Under the pieces are notes generated by a model. The model ran no database searches. It had not been told where the DNA came from and worked only from the letters and a program-made list of their open reading frames with translations. Source: Brucella pituitosa (GTDB lineage Bacteria > Pseudomonadota > Alphaproteobacteria > Rhizobiales > Rhizobiaceae). Taken from it: 64,000 nt of DNA. Of this stretch, positions 55,464 to 63,993 are shown piece by piece; position 1 is the first letter of the stretch, and every line of letters begins with the position of its first letter. The stretch lies in assembly GCF_003049685.1 (NCBI RefSeq), contig NZ_PYSY02000002.1:1215501-1279500 (forward strand), in the 5' to 3' direction. Both the position numbers and the translations under genes were made by a program.

Positions 55464-56384
55464 TCATATTGAGAATTCTTTCAGCCGTTTCAGAACGACG
55501 GCATACCAGCGACCGTCACGAACCAGACGAAAGCCCAGATTGTCGGGTGGTACACCCACGCTGCAGCCGCCTGTCTTGGGGTTGCGGATGAAAGAGCTCA
55601 TGGCGGCGCGATGCTTGCCATTGACCACGTAAACACCGCAGACTGGTGTTTCCGCAACGACCTTGCCATAGGCATCGATATTCACACGACGATGGCAGGT
55701 CTGCGTCCATTCCCAGACATTACCGGCAACATCCGCAATGCCAAGTTCGTTTTCACCAAATGCCCCCGCAGAACGGACTTCAGGTCTGCGTTCGAGCTTG
55801 CGCGCGCTTTGCTGTTCGTAGTCTTTGAGCCATCTTAAAGCAGGATTGGTAGCATCATCATCCTCAATGCCAAGAGCGTTATCGGTAAAGCGGGAACCGG
55901 CAGCAAAAGCCCATTGCTCGTCGGTTGGCAGATGCCAGACTTCACCGGTCTTTTGCGACAGCCATTTTGCATAGTTTTCGGCGTCATCGTAGCTCACACC
56001 GACAATTGGTGCGTCCACGCTTAATCCGTCTCGATTATGCGGCAGCGCCTCAGCTGGCTGGCAACCGCCATCGGCAATGCAGCGCTCATAATCGGATGCG
56101 CTGACCTGATATTTCATGATCTCAAAAGACCGCGCGAGTTTACGCGTCGTCAGTGGCGCATCCACCGGATAGTTGTTTTTCTGAAAGTCACCATCGGCGC
56201 GATAGGTCATGCTGCGTGGAGCGACGACTATGGTCTGCGGACGTTCAAACTTTGTATCCTGAGACGTGCGGTCCACTCGCCCTGCAGCATCGACTACAAA
56301 CAGACCAGCCACCACTGCCAGCAGAACGGCGGGCACAGCTACGGCCAAATCGCGCAGGTGCTTTTTCTTGTTACCTTTGGTCAT
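55464..56384 (-). CDS. nirV: NirV (formylglycine-generating-enzyme-like protein)
   Basis: A 306-residue protein with one N-terminal span (about 14-32) and an FGE-sulfatase/SUMF1 domain: FEIMKYQVSASDYERCIADGG, PIVGVSYDDAENYAKWLSQKTGEVWHLPTDEQWAFAA, GIADVAGNVWEWTQTC and LGFRLVRD. Genes of this kind accompany nirK in many denitrifiers, and the biochemical role is unclear. It follows nirK after a gap of about 124 bases. Confidence 0.9.
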   Translation of the reverse strand: MTKGNKKKHLRDLAVAVPAVLLAVVAGLFVVDAAGRVDRTSQDTKFERPQTIVVAPRSMTYRADGDFQKNNYPVDAPLTTRKLARSFEIMKYQVSASDYERCIADGGCQPAEALPHNRDGLSVDAPIVGVSYDDAENYAKWLSQKTGEVWHLPTDEQWAFAAGSRFTDNALGIEDDDATNPALRWLKDYEQQSARKLERRPEVRSAGAFGENELGIADVAGNVWEWTQTCHRRVNIDAYGKVVAETPVCGVYVVNGKHRAAMSSFIRNPKTGGCSVGVPPDNLGFRLVRDGRWYAVVLKRLKEFSI

Positions 56385-56508
56385 TCGGTATCAGGGAGCC
56401 GTGTCCTTTTACAGATACGGCCCCGAGCCTTTCCTCATTCGATAATCACCAAAGAAGGTTCAGTTCGGGAGAACGCGCCTTCCGCTTGGGGAAGGCGCGA
56501 TCTCTTTG

Positions 56509-57639
56509 TTACATGCCCGACGGTGCCAGAACCGAGGTCATCAGATCGTCATTCCATTCGCCGGTGACTTTGAAGTGCGCAGCCGCACCCAGTTCAAAGG
56601 CTTCGATCAGATTGTGGTTCACATAGGCATAGATGCCCGGTTGCTGGAACGTGTAGAAGGCTGCTGCGGCTGCACCGCCCGGAATGAACCATGTTTCCTG
56701 ATCGAGATCTGGCGGCGTGTTGAACTTGCCGGTTGACCAGACATAGTCGCCGTGCCCGCCGATAAGATGCGGTCTGGTATCGCGATTGGCCTGCGAGTGA
56801 ACGATCAGCACCTTCTCGCCAACCTTGGCGGTCATTGCCTTGTCGCCGGTCAATGCACCCACCGCACCGTTAAAGACAACATGTGTCGGGGTCAGGGTAC
56901 GCATCACCTTTACGGTGTCCTCGTAGGAATCGCCCGGTGCGTCGTATTTCTTATACTGACCGGCCTCATCGCGCGGCACATAGAAGTCCTGCTCACCGAC
57001 GTAATAAACCTTGTCGTATGAGAGCTTGTTGCCCTTGCCGTCGTGCAGTCCATCGCGTGGCAACACCATGATCGCCCCATTCATACCCGAGACAACGTGC
57101 CAAGGCACCATTCCGGAAGGTGCGCAGTGATAAACGAAGACGCCGGGCTTGGTTGCCTTGAAACGCAGGATCGTCTTTTCACCGGGGTTGATCTCGGTGA
57201 GCCCACCGCCACCCAATGCACCGGTTGCCGCATGGAAATCGATATTGTGCATGAGCGTGTTGGTTTCAGGATTGATGAGCGTCAGCTCAACATAGTCATC
57301 CTGATGCACCACCATCAGCGGGCCGGGAACCGTGCCATTGAAAGCCATGGCATGAACTTCAGTCCCCGCATCATCGATGACGATCTTCTTTTCTTCGATC
57401 ACCATCGTAAACTCGATAACCTTCGGCCCACCCTCTGCGACCTGGCTGTGAGCGTGGACGAATGGCGGGTCCACCAGCTCCACTTTCTGCCGGGGAAGTG
57501 CTGCAATTTCCGCTGCACTGGCCTTCCGGATCGCGCCGTTACCCCAGGCGGATGTTGTTGCGAACACCGGCGCAAGCGCACCCGCGAGTGCTGCTCCTGC
57601 AAGTATTGTGCGGCGGTTGATCTGCATCTGGTCTGCCAT
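56509..57639 (-). CDS. nirK: Copper-containing nitrite reductase
   Basis: A 376-residue periplasmic enzyme that reduces nitrite to nitric oxide. It has a twin-arginine signal ([21 protein letters not shown]). Type 1 copper ligands lie in HNIDFHAA and [22 protein letters not shown], and further type 2 site His residues lie in the same motifs and in VNHNLIEAF. The start at 57639 has GGAGAG upstream; the frame is open 34 codons further but without support. An NNR-type box lies about 86 bases upstream. Confidence 0.96.
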   Translation of the reverse strand: MADQMQINRRTILAGAALAGALAPVFATTSAWGNGAIRKASAAEIAALPRQKVELVDPPFVHAHSQVAEGGPKVIEFTMVIEEKKIVIDDAGTEVHAMAFNGTVPGPLMVVHQDDYVELTLINPETNTLMHNIDFHAATGALGGGGLTEINPGEKTILRFKATKPGVFVYHCAPSGMVPWHVVSGMNGAIMVLPRDGLHDGKGNKLSYDKVYYVGEQDFYVPRDEAGQYKKYDAPGDSYEDTVKVMRTLTPTHVVFNGAVGALTGDKAMTAKVGEKVLIVHSQANRDTRPHLIGGHGDYVWSTGKFNTPPDLDQETWFIPGGAAAAAFYTFQQPGIYAYVNHNLIEAFELGAAAHFKVTGEWNDDLMTSVLAPSGM

Positions 57640-57717
57640 CGATTCTCTCCTATACGATAGGACCGAGCGCTCTTTGCTCTGTCGTTGTATGTATAGGAGA
57701 TCGGGCAGGTTCCTTCC

Positions 57718-57731
57718 TTGACCACAATCAA
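57718..57731. promoter_or_regulatory. NNR/FNR box before nirK (TTGACCACAATCAA)
   Basis: TTG-N8-CAA with near-perfect dyad to TTGAT-N4-ATCAA (one mismatch). The likely NnrR target for nirK. Confidence 0.7.
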
Positions 57732-57859
57732 CATAGATCATAAATCGATAAAATAATTATCGTTTATTTACAATGTGTTGAATGTAGTCCACCAAATTTG
57801 CGAGCGCTTATTTGCGATAGCACAAAGGACGATTACAGCCGACGCGTGTTGTCAGAAGT

Positions 57860-57895
57860 AAAACCAGCGATTGATAAATTTCAATCGCTGGTTTT
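57860..57895. terminator. Bidirectional-type terminator
   Basis: A perfect 14-base stem AAAACCAGCGATTG/CAATCGCTGGTTTT with an 8-base loop. It ends the DUF2249/MIP18 operon on the minus strand. Confidence 0.88.
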
Positions 57896-57921
57896 CGTGA
57901 AGCGGTCGGAGCCGATGTTTA

Positions 57922-58248
57922 TTATAAAGAGAGACCCGTGAAGCGAGACTGAACTTCCGGCAGTGCCATCTCCGGCATCCAGGGAGGTTCATATGTCAGC
58001 TCAATATTGGCACGTGAGACGCCGTCAACGGCTTCCACGCATGTTTGCACGGCTTCAATGAGAAATCCGGCAGCAGGACAGCCCGGTGTCGTCGTGGTCA
58101 TCTGCACATTGACCGTTCCGTTGCCCACGATCTCAATATGGTAGATCATGCCCAGATCAACCAGATTAACGCCCAGCTCCGGATCGAGTATCAGCCGCAG
58201 CGCATCAAGAATGGCATATTCGAGTTGGCCATCGTTCTCGCTTTGCAT
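57922..58248 (-). CDS. MIP18/DUF59-family metal-sulfur cluster protein
   Basis: A 108-residue protein with the DUF59 pattern: ILDPELGVNLVDLGMIYHIEI and TTTTPGCPAAGFLIEAV, with the conserved Cys in T-P-G-C-P. Family members (SufT, PaaD, MIP18) help assemble or insert Fe-S clusters. The start at 58248 lies 11 bases after the preceding stop; GAGGA lies upstream. It is the last gene of the DUF2249 operon and probably supports Fe-S maturation or repair under nitrosative conditions (inference). Confidence 0.85.
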   Translation of the reverse strand: MQSENDGQLEYAILDALRLILDPELGVNLVDLGMIYHIEIVGNGTVNVQMTTTTPGCPAAGFLIEAVQTCVEAVDGVSRANIELTYEPPWMPEMALPEVQSRFTGLSL

Positions 58249-58258
58249 GGATTTGTCC

Positions 58259-58789
58259 TCACGCTTCACCAACACGGATCATGATGCGGTAGGCGCTGCC
58301 GGTTTCATCAAAATTGCCGACCCATTCATGGCCGCGCCTTTCAAGCTCCGGAAACAGGAAGAGCGGTTCGCGATGCAGCAGAGCGAACAAGACCTGACCG
58401 CCTGTCATGCGTTCGAGTTCTGCCAGAATATGAACCATCGGTTCTGGTGGCTGCATGTCTGAGCAATCGAGATAATGCGAAGGTTCGGGCCAGATATCGG
58501 GTGAACTCACATTGTTGGAAAGCTGTATTTCCGGCACAGTTTCCTGCGACGGAGAAAACAGCGTTTGCCAGTCGCCTTCGCCGATTGGCTGCGGCTCTGC
58601 AAGGAAGCCTTTGCGTTCCATGACCGCAAAGAGCGGAACCGGCTTGAACGGCGTTATGAGCAAAAGGCTTTGGCCGGGCAGCAGATTTTCCGCGGCATCC
58701 ATGATTGCCTGAAACGGCTCCACCCCGCTTTTAAGCAAGGGCCGCACATCCAGCTCACGATGAGCGATTTCCTGAATGGATAATGTCAT
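58259..58789 (-). CDS. Tandem DUF2249 protein
   Basis: A 176-residue protein with two DUF2249 (SirA/TusA-like) modules: about residues 10-75 (LDVRPLLKSGVEPFQAIMDAA...LLITPFKPVPLFAVMERKGF) and about 95-170 (LDCSDMQPPEPMVHILAELERMTGGQVLFALLHREPLFLFPELERRGHEW). It is found in denitrification clusters without a proven role. It overlaps the upstream membrane protein gene by four bases (ATGA). Confidence 0.82.
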   Translation of the reverse strand: MTLSIQEIAHRELDVRPLLKSGVEPFQAIMDAAENLLPGQSLLLITPFKPVPLFAVMERKGFLAEPQPIGEGDWQTLFSPSQETVPEIQLSNNVSSPDIWPEPSHYLDCSDMQPPEPMVHILAELERMTGGQVLFALLHREPLFLFPELERRGHEWVGNFDETGSAYRIMIRVGEA

Positions 58790-60153
58790 TTCGACCTCCT
58801 GAACACGGGCGTACCGGCATGGATAAGGTTGGGTAGGGTCACGCCGTTGGGCAGGCGCAAACTGGTCGGTACGTCCAGAAGCCGCCGGGCGCGGAAAAAG
58901 TGAATGCTCAAAGCCAGAATAGCGATGAGGCTGAGTGCAGATGACAGTCTGAAAATGATTGGATAGTTGAAGATCAGTGCCAATGTGCCAAACCCGACGC
59001 TCCCATAATAAAGGATGAACCAGTGGCGGGCATTTTGCTCACGCACCATGTCCTGAACGCGCGGTGTCTGCACGCGGCCCATAACGGGGCCATAACATTC
59101 GAGCCAGGTGAGAAACGGAACGATCTTGTAAAGCTGTGCGAGGCTGAGGCCTGAAAGCCAGCCGAAGACAAAGAGATAAATGAGCGCCGAGACCATCTGA
59201 TCGGTCATGCCGGTTGAGAGCATTGTCAGGGCGAGTGCCATGGAAATCAGCAATGCTGCAAACGCGGAGATACTGGCAGTGCTGTTTAATTCAATGACTT
59301 TGCGTTTGCGCTGCCGATAGATCGCGCGCACGTCGAGAGCATAAAGAATAATGCAAGCGATGCCCGGAATAAGCGCGATGGATAATGCGATCTCCGGCTG
59401 ACCGATACCGAAAGCAAAAACTGCGATGCTGAGGCCAAGGATCATCAATGCGACGAGGCCGAACCACCACAAAAGTCTGGTTCGTTTCGTGTTGCTGTCA
59501 GGCGAAAGCATGAACATGGTGAGCAACCGGTAGCTCACGCCCATCGCGGTGAAAGTCATCCAGCCGCCAAGTGCAAGCGCTACATGGATGGATATGGTCG
59601 AACCGCTGATATCAAGGGCCAGCACCTGATCGGTCACGCCTGAAAGGACGAAAGTATAAAGCCCCCCGAGGCAGGCGACGATCAGCAGGCAGCTGATGCC
59701 GACGACAACAAAGCGTGTAGGTAGCGATATAGGTCGTGCTTTCCAGATGGTCACTCCGAGCATCAGAACGATCAGCGAAAAGCCTGCGATCAAAAGCAGT
59801 CCAGATATGGGAAGCAGCCAGATCGTATCGTCGAGCAGCCCGGCCATTCCTGCGAAGCCTGAAAGCAGTCCGAGCAGCCCGGTGAGCAACAACAAAAGTG
59901 CTGGCAGCTGTGCGGAACTTCCCCAAAGGGGTTTTGCAACCAGAACAGGCACAAACTGCAGCAGCGCGCCGCTCATCAGCAATGCCAGCCAGCCGATAGC
60001 GATGATGTGGACGAGGATGAGAGTTTCCGGTGCCCGAATTCCGTGGAACGGATAGCCAAAGCCGCCTGCCATCAGTCCAACCCCGATTATGAGGAAGGTG
60101 AGGGAGGCTGCAAAATAGGACAAAGTCCAGCGGGAAAGCGCGGCACCGATCAT
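58786..60153 (-). CDS. Polytopic membrane protein of the denitrification cluster (NnrS/heme-copper-oxidase-I-like)
   Basis: A 455-residue protein with about 12 membrane spans. Histidines sit in LVHIIAIGWL (about residue 48) and SIHVALALGGWMTFTAMGVSYRLLTMF (about residue 195), in settings like those of heme-binding NnrS or oxidase subunit I proteins. I cannot assign a family firmly. It is flanked by DUF2249 genes on both sides in one operon, suggesting a joint role in NO/nitrite handling or electron transfer. Confidence 0.7.
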   Translation of the reverse strand: MIGAALSRWTLSYFAASLTFLIIGVGLMAGGFGYPFHGIRAPETLILVHIIAIGWLALLMSGALLQFVPVLVAKPLWGSSAQLPALLLLLTGLLGLLSGFAGMAGLLDDTIWLLPISGLLLIAGFSLIVLMLGVTIWKARPISLPTRFVVVGISCLLIVACLGGLYTFVLSGVTDQVLALDISGSTISIHVALALGGWMTFTAMGVSYRLLTMFMLSPDSNTKRTRLLWWFGLVALMILGLSIAVFAFGIGQPEIALSIALIPGIACIILYALDVRAIYRQRKRKVIELNSTASISAFAALLISMALALTMLSTGMTDQMVSALIYLFVFGWLSGLSLAQLYKIVPFLTWLECYGPVMGRVQTPRVQDMVREQNARHWFILYYGSVGFGTLALIFNYPIIFRLSSALSLIAILALSIHFFRARRLLDVPTSLRLPNGVTLPNLIHAGTPVFRRSK

Positions 60154-60175
60154 CTCAACCCTTCATGAAAAAAGG

Positions 60176-60460
60176 TTAGTGATTGCCGCAAGTGCATTCA
60201 TGGTCTGAACCATGGAGCTTGCGTCGTGCAATTTCGACACGCCAGATAGGGCCGGTCTCTTTATAGACCCACGAAAAGTCGCCGGGATTGCGGGCTTCGA
60301 GCTGGCGACGCAAAGGCACTGGATCGTGATCGTTGACAATCTCCAGCGCATCGCCCGGCTCAAGCGCATCGATCATGGAAAAGATCGTCGCATGTCGCGT
60401 GATGGGCGGAATGGTGCGCACGTCGATGACAGGATTTACCGAAACAGGTTCGATTGACAT
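60176..60460 (-). CDS. DUF2249 protein
   Basis: A 94-residue protein. It is a single DUF2249 module (IDVRTIPPITRHATIFSMIDALEPGDALEIVNDHDPVPLRRQLEARNPGDFSWVYKETGPIWRVEI) with the HDPVPL motif and a Cys/His tail (DHECTCGNH) that could bind metal. It is the first gene of a four-gene operon, 22 bases before the membrane protein gene. An NNR-type box lies about 93 bases upstream. Confidence 0.88.
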   Translation of the reverse strand: MSIEPVSVNPVIDVRTIPPITRHATIFSMIDALEPGDALEIVNDHDPVPLRRQLEARNPGDFSWVYKETGPIWRVEIARRKLHGSDHECTCGNH

Positions 60461-60552
60461 TATAGTTTTCCAAGGCCGTCACTGTCGAAAGATGATGACG
60501 ACAGCCAGCGCCATCATGAGAGCTATTCTAATCTGGATGATGCGATGCTGCT

Positions 60553-60566
60553 TTGATGCATCTCAA
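60553..60566. promoter_or_regulatory. NNR/FNR box before the DUF2249 operon (TTGATGCATCTCAA)
   Basis: Reads TTGAT-GCAT-CTCAA, one mismatch from TTGAT-N4-ATCAA. Placed upstream of the minus-strand operon, as expected for NnrR control. Confidence 0.68.
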
Positions 60567-60599
60567 ACAAGACAACGATTTCCCGTATTTCCAGTAAAA

Positions 60600-60785
60600 A
60601 ATGCGAAGCGGTTTTGCGTCGGATAATGCGTAAAAAAATAGTTACAGGGGTTCCAACGTTTCAGTCTTAACTGGAGCTGTCGTAATGGCTTTCTGACAGA
60701 TCTGCCTTGTTCTGGATCAATCCCTGTTCGCAACTAGAGCATGTCTCCCAAAAGTGGGAACCGGTTTTGGGATAAAGACATGCAT
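60600..60785. repeat. Cluster of dispersed palindromic repeats
   Basis: GCGAAGCGGTTTTGCGTCGG (from about 60603) with its continuation ATAATGCGTAAAA recurs inverted at about 61966-61999. A second unit, bounded by inverted GCATGTCT/AGACATGC arms (60742-60783), contains CAAAAGTGGGAACCGGTTTTG. The 60461-60837 gap otherwise holds only the NNR box. Confidence 0.65.
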
Positions 60786-60837
60786 AAAAACAATCAGATA
60801 GAGCATTTCCTATGATTCATCATAGAATGGAAGTGCT

Positions 60838-60993
60838 CTATTGACCAAAGAACAGCACGATAGCGATCACGATAGATGCTGCAACTGCTGAAAGCGTGCC
60901 CGCACCCTGCAAGGCCCCCATACGATAGAGAACCAATGAAAAGCCAATGATTGCGGGCGTGGCAACCATGAGTCCGATCTGTGCATCCGTCAT
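60838..60993 (-). CDS. Small membrane protein divergent from norE
   Basis: A 51-residue protein with two hydrophobic segments (about 6-22 and 29-50). AAGGAATG precedes the ATG at 60993, a better start than the in-frame Met at 61038. It shares its promoter region, including a TTG-N8-CAA box, with norE. I do not recognise the family; a role with NO reductase or in the same regulon is inference. Confidence 0.55.
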   Translation of the reverse strand: MTDAQIGLMVATPAIIGFSLVLYRMGALQGAGTLSAVAASIVIAIVLFFGQ

Positions 60994-61047
60994 TGAAACA
61001 TTCCTTGCGTTGAAAAGGAACGATGCATCCGCGCACATGATTTTTCT

Positions 61048-61061
61048 TTGTCACAACGCAA
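61048..61061. promoter_or_regulatory. NNR-type box before norE (TTGTCACAACGCAA)
   Basis: TTG-N8-CAA between the divergent small ORF and norE. Its right half ACGCAA is identical to that of the norC box. Confidence 0.5.
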
Positions 61062-61095
61062 AGAAGATGGGGGATGAGCGGGCTAGGCAAGATCC

Positions 61096-61659
61096 ATGCT
61101 TGGAACAGAAGACACTGCCTTCGCGGCAACAATTTCAGATGAAGAACCGGCGGACAACCTCCTGCTCTGGATTCTCGTCTGGAGCGAGCTTATCACTTTT
61201 GCAATTTTACTGATCGCCTTCATGGTTATGTCGATCATCAATTCCGAAGGCGTTATACAGTTGCGGGCGCATCTCAGCCCGGGTCTGGCTGCAACCAACA
61301 CCGTTGTGCTGCTGATAAGTGGCTGGCAGGCCGCAATCGCTGTGCGACAACGACATAATGCAAAGGCGGTAAGACGCCCGCTCCTGGGAGCGGCATTTTT
61401 CGGTCTTGCTTTCGTGGTCGTCAAACTCGTCGAATATTCACACGAAATCCAATTCGTAGGCGATGAAGCTGTGGGGGCATTTTTCGAACTTTACTTTCTT
61501 CTCACCGGCTTTCACCTCATGCACGTTCTGTTCGGATCAATCATTCTGGCGCTGGTCGCATGGCGACCGTCTGCTTCCAATGTTCTGCTCATCACAACGC
61601 TCTGGCACGCGATTGATCTCGTCTGGCTGGTGATGTTCCCGGTGCTTTATCTTGCGTGA
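61096..61659 (+). CDS. norE: NorE (cytochrome c oxidase subunit III-like)
   Basis: A 187-residue membrane protein with five spans. It resembles oxidase subunit III: WSELITFAILLIAF, VKLVEYSHEI, FFELYFLLTGFHLMHVLFG and TLWHAIDLVWLVMFPVLYL. It supports full activity of NO reductase in denitrifiers. It is followed by norF after 9 bases. Confidence 0.92.
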   Translation: MLGTEDTAFAATISDEEPADNLLLWILVWSELITFAILLIAFMVMSIINSEGVIQLRAHLSPGLAATNTVVLLISGWQAAIAVRQRHNAKAVRRPLLGAAFFGLAFVVVKLVEYSHEIQFVGDEAVGAFFELYFLLTGFHLMHVLFGSIILALVAWRPSASNVLLITTLWHAIDLVWLVMFPVLYLA

Positions 61660-61668
61660 GGCTATCAA

Positions 61669-61944
61669 ATGAAAAGTGACGAACACCCGTCCCTCAACCG
61701 CACGCTTCTCATTTTGCTGGCACTTGCAATGAGTGGTGCGCTGATCGCCGGGTTCAGCGGCGACATGCTTACAGCAATTGTTGTTGTGCTGATTCTTGCC
61801 TTTGCAAAAGGCTGGTTCGTCATCCTCGACTTCATGGAAATGCGCGGCACCAAAGGTGCATTGAAGCCTGTCTTGCTGATGTGGCCCGCCGTTCTGCTCA
61901 CACTGGCGCTGGTGCGTTCTGTCGCAGTGAGCCTCCTCCTCTGA
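61669..61944 (+). CDS. norF: NorF
   Basis: A 91-residue small membrane protein with three spans and the subunit IV-like FAKGWFVILDFMEMRG motif typical of NorF. Coupled to norE. Needed with NorE for full NO reduction in related bacteria. Confidence 0.88.
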   Translation: MKSDEHPSLNRTLLILLALAMSGALIAGFSGDMLTAIVVVLILAFAKGWFVILDFMEMRGTKGALKPVLLMWPAVLLTLALVRSVAVSLLL

Positions 61945-61965
61945 ACAACTGCTCCGGTCTTTGTT

Positions 61966-61999
61966 TTTACGCATTATCCGACGCAAAACCGCTTCGCAC
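61966..61999. repeat. Inverted copy of the 60.6 kb repeat
   Basis: TTTTACGCATTATCCGACGC and the following AAAACCGCTTCGCA are the reverse complement of the element at about 60602-60635. It lies between norF and the norC promoter. Confidence 0.75.
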
Positions 62000-62024
62000 T
62001 TTTGGCTCGGAAATGCTCCGGTCT

Positions 62025-62038
62025 TTGCCAAAACGCAA
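62025..62038. promoter_or_regulatory. NNR-type box before norC (TTGCCAAAACGCAA)
   Basis: TTG-N8-CAA, 129 bases before the norC start. It is close to the norE box in sequence (TTG-Y-CA-M-AACGCAA). The likely NnrR site for norCB. Confidence 0.6.
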
Positions 62039-62166
62039 AGACGTCTTTTCTCTGCCCGATAGAAGGATGCAGTCCCGTGATGCTGGCGAGGGGATTGACC
62101 AGCCGCACTATCGACGGGGGATTTGATGCCGGGGCTCCGCCTTCGGCCAATGAAAGGACGAAGGGG

Positions 62167-62619
62167 ATGGCAGAACGCCTAACCAAGACCGGCGCCCGAA
62201 ACGTCTTCTACGGCGGTTCTATTTTCTTTTTCGCGATCTTCGTGGGACTGACGGCGCACAGCCACTACTACATGAAAACCACATCCACGGATGAATCGAC
62301 GCTCACCGAAGGGGTCGCGCGAGGCAAACACGTCTGGGAGAAAAATTCCTGCATCAACTGCCACACGCTGCTGGGTGAGGGCGCTTACTTTGCTCCTGAA
62401 CTCGGCAATGTCTGGAAGCGTTATGGCGGTGTAGATGACCCCGAAGGCGCACGCGAGACGATGAAAGCCTGGATGCAGGCGCAGCCTACGGGAATTGAGG
62501 GGCGTCGTCAGATGCCGCAGTTCAACCTGAGCGAACAGGAACTCAACGATCTGGCTGATTTCCTGGAATGGACCAGCCGCATCAAGACGCAGGACTGGCC
62601 GCCCAATGAGGCAGGCTAA
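62167..62619 (+). CDS. norC: Nitric oxide reductase subunit C
   Basis: A 150-residue membrane-anchored cytochrome c. It has one N-terminal span (about 15-33) and heme motif CINCH (about residue 62), with a distal Met ligand probably in RRQMPQFNLSEQE. It passes electrons to NorB. The ATG at 62167 has AAGGGG upstream; upstream in-frame codons run through non-conserved sequence. Confidence 0.95.
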   Translation: MAERLTKTGARNVFYGGSIFFFAIFVGLTAHSHYYMKTTSTDESTLTEGVARGKHVWEKNSCINCHTLLGEGAYFAPELGNVWKRYGGVDDPEGARETMKAWMQAQPTGIEGRRQMPQFNLSEQELNDLADFLEWTSRIKTQDWPPNEAG

Positions 62620-62646
62620 GGCGCGGGATGAACGGAGTTTTATGAT

Positions 62647-63993
62647 ATGAAATATGAAAGCCAAAAGGTTGCGATGCTCTATTTCTACGGAGCACTCGTC
62701 CTGTTCGTAGCCCAGGTCGCGTTCGGTGTGTTGGCCGGGACAATCTATGTCCTGCCCAATACGCTCTCCGAGCTTCTGCCCTTCAACATTGTCCGCATGA
62801 TCCACACCAATGCGCTGGTCGTCTGGCTGCTGATGGGCTTCATGGGCTCGACCTATTATCTGCTGCCTGAAGAGACAGAGACTGAGCTCTATAGCACCAA
62901 GCTTGCCGTCATCCAGTTCTGGATGTTCTTTGTCGCAGCAGGTGTTGCGGTGGTGGGTTATCTCTTCAAGATCCATGAAGGCCGTGAGTTTCTCGAACAG
63001 CCATTCATCATCAAGGTTGGTATTCTCGTCGTCTGTCTCACGTTTATGTTCAACATTACGATGACAGCATTGAAGGGCCGGAAGACGACAGTTACCAACA
63101 TTCTACTGTTTGGTCTGTGGGGACTGTCTCTGTTCTTCCTCTTTGCCTTCTATAACCCGGTCAATCTCGCCATCGACAAGCTCTACTGGTGGTATGTTAT
63201 CCATCTGTGGGTTGAAGGCGTGTGGGAACTCATCATGGCGTCGATCCTCGCCTTCCTGATGATCAAGCTCAACGGTATCGACCGCGAAGTTGTCGAAAAA
63301 TGGCTTTACGTCATTGTCGGTCTGGCGCTGTTCTCCGGCATTCTTGGAACAGGTCACCACTATTACTGGATCGGCGCGCCGGGCTACTGGCAGTGGATCG
63401 GTTCGCTGTTCTCGACGCTGGAAGTCGCTCCATTCTTCACTATGGTTATGTTTACCTTCGTGATGACATGGAAGGCCGGCCGCAAACATCCAAACCGTGC
63501 GGCATTACTCTGGTCGATCGGTTGTTCGGTGATGGCCTTCTTTGGTGCAGGCGTATGGGGCTTTCTGCACACGCTGTCTTCGGTCAACTATTACACCCAC
63601 GGCACACAGCTTACCGCCGCCCACGGCCACCTCGCCTTCTTCGGCGCTTATGTCATGCTTAATCTCGCAGTCATGGCCTATGCGATCCCCGAGCTGCGCG
63701 GGCGTGCGCCTTACAATCAGATGCTCTCCATGGTGAGTTTTTGGGCCATGTGCACGGCGATGTCCGTCATGACCTTTGCGCTCACTTTTGCAGGCGTGGT
63801 GCAGACCCATCTGCAGCGTGTTCTGGGCGAGAGCTTCATGGTCGTGCAGGATCAGCTGGCACTTTTCTACTGGATACGTCTCGGCTCCGGCGTCGTGGTG
63901 GTGATCTCGGCTTTCATGTTCATCTGGGCCGTGCTGGTTCCGGGTAAGGAACGCCGCGAAAGCACCTCTGGCTTCGTACAGCCCGCTGAATAA
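62647..63993 (+). CDS. norB: Nitric oxide reductase subunit B
   Basis: The 448-residue catalytic subunit of cNOR, reducing NO to N2O. It has twelve spans and oxidase-like His ligands in VRMIHTNALVVW, HLWVEGVWE (with conserved Glu), GTGHHYYWIGAP and THGTQLTAAHGHLAFFGAYVML. It follows norC by 27 bases. The gene is complete; norQ and norD are expected beyond the window. Confidence 0.97.
   Translation: MKYESQKVAMLYFYGALVLFVAQVAFGVLAGTIYVLPNTLSELLPFNIVRMIHTNALVVWLLMGFMGSTYYLLPEETETELYSTKLAVIQFWMFFVAAGVAVVGYLFKIHEGREFLEQPFIIKVGILVVCLTFMFNITMTALKGRKTTVTNILLFGLWGLSLFFLFAFYNPVNLAIDKLYWWYVIHLWVEGVWELIMASILAFLMIKLNGIDREVVEKWLYVIVGLALFSGILGTGHHYYWIGAPGYWQWIGSLFSTLEVAPFFTMVMFTFVMTWKAGRKHPNRAALLWSIGCSVMAFFGAGVWGFLHTLSSVNYYTHGTQLTAAHGHLAFFGAYVMLNLAVMAYAIPELRGRAPYNQMLSMVSFWAMCTAMSVMTFALTFAGVVQTHLQRVLGESFMVVQDQLALFYWIRLGSGVVVVISAFMFIWAVLVPGKERRESTSGFVQPAE

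Noticed and set aside
57871..57884. TTGATAAATTTCAA resembles an FNR/NNR box
   Set aside because: It forms the loop and closing bases of the perfect terminator stem at 57860-57895 and lies about 230 bases from the nirK start; a chance match is more likely, though dual use cannot be excluded.
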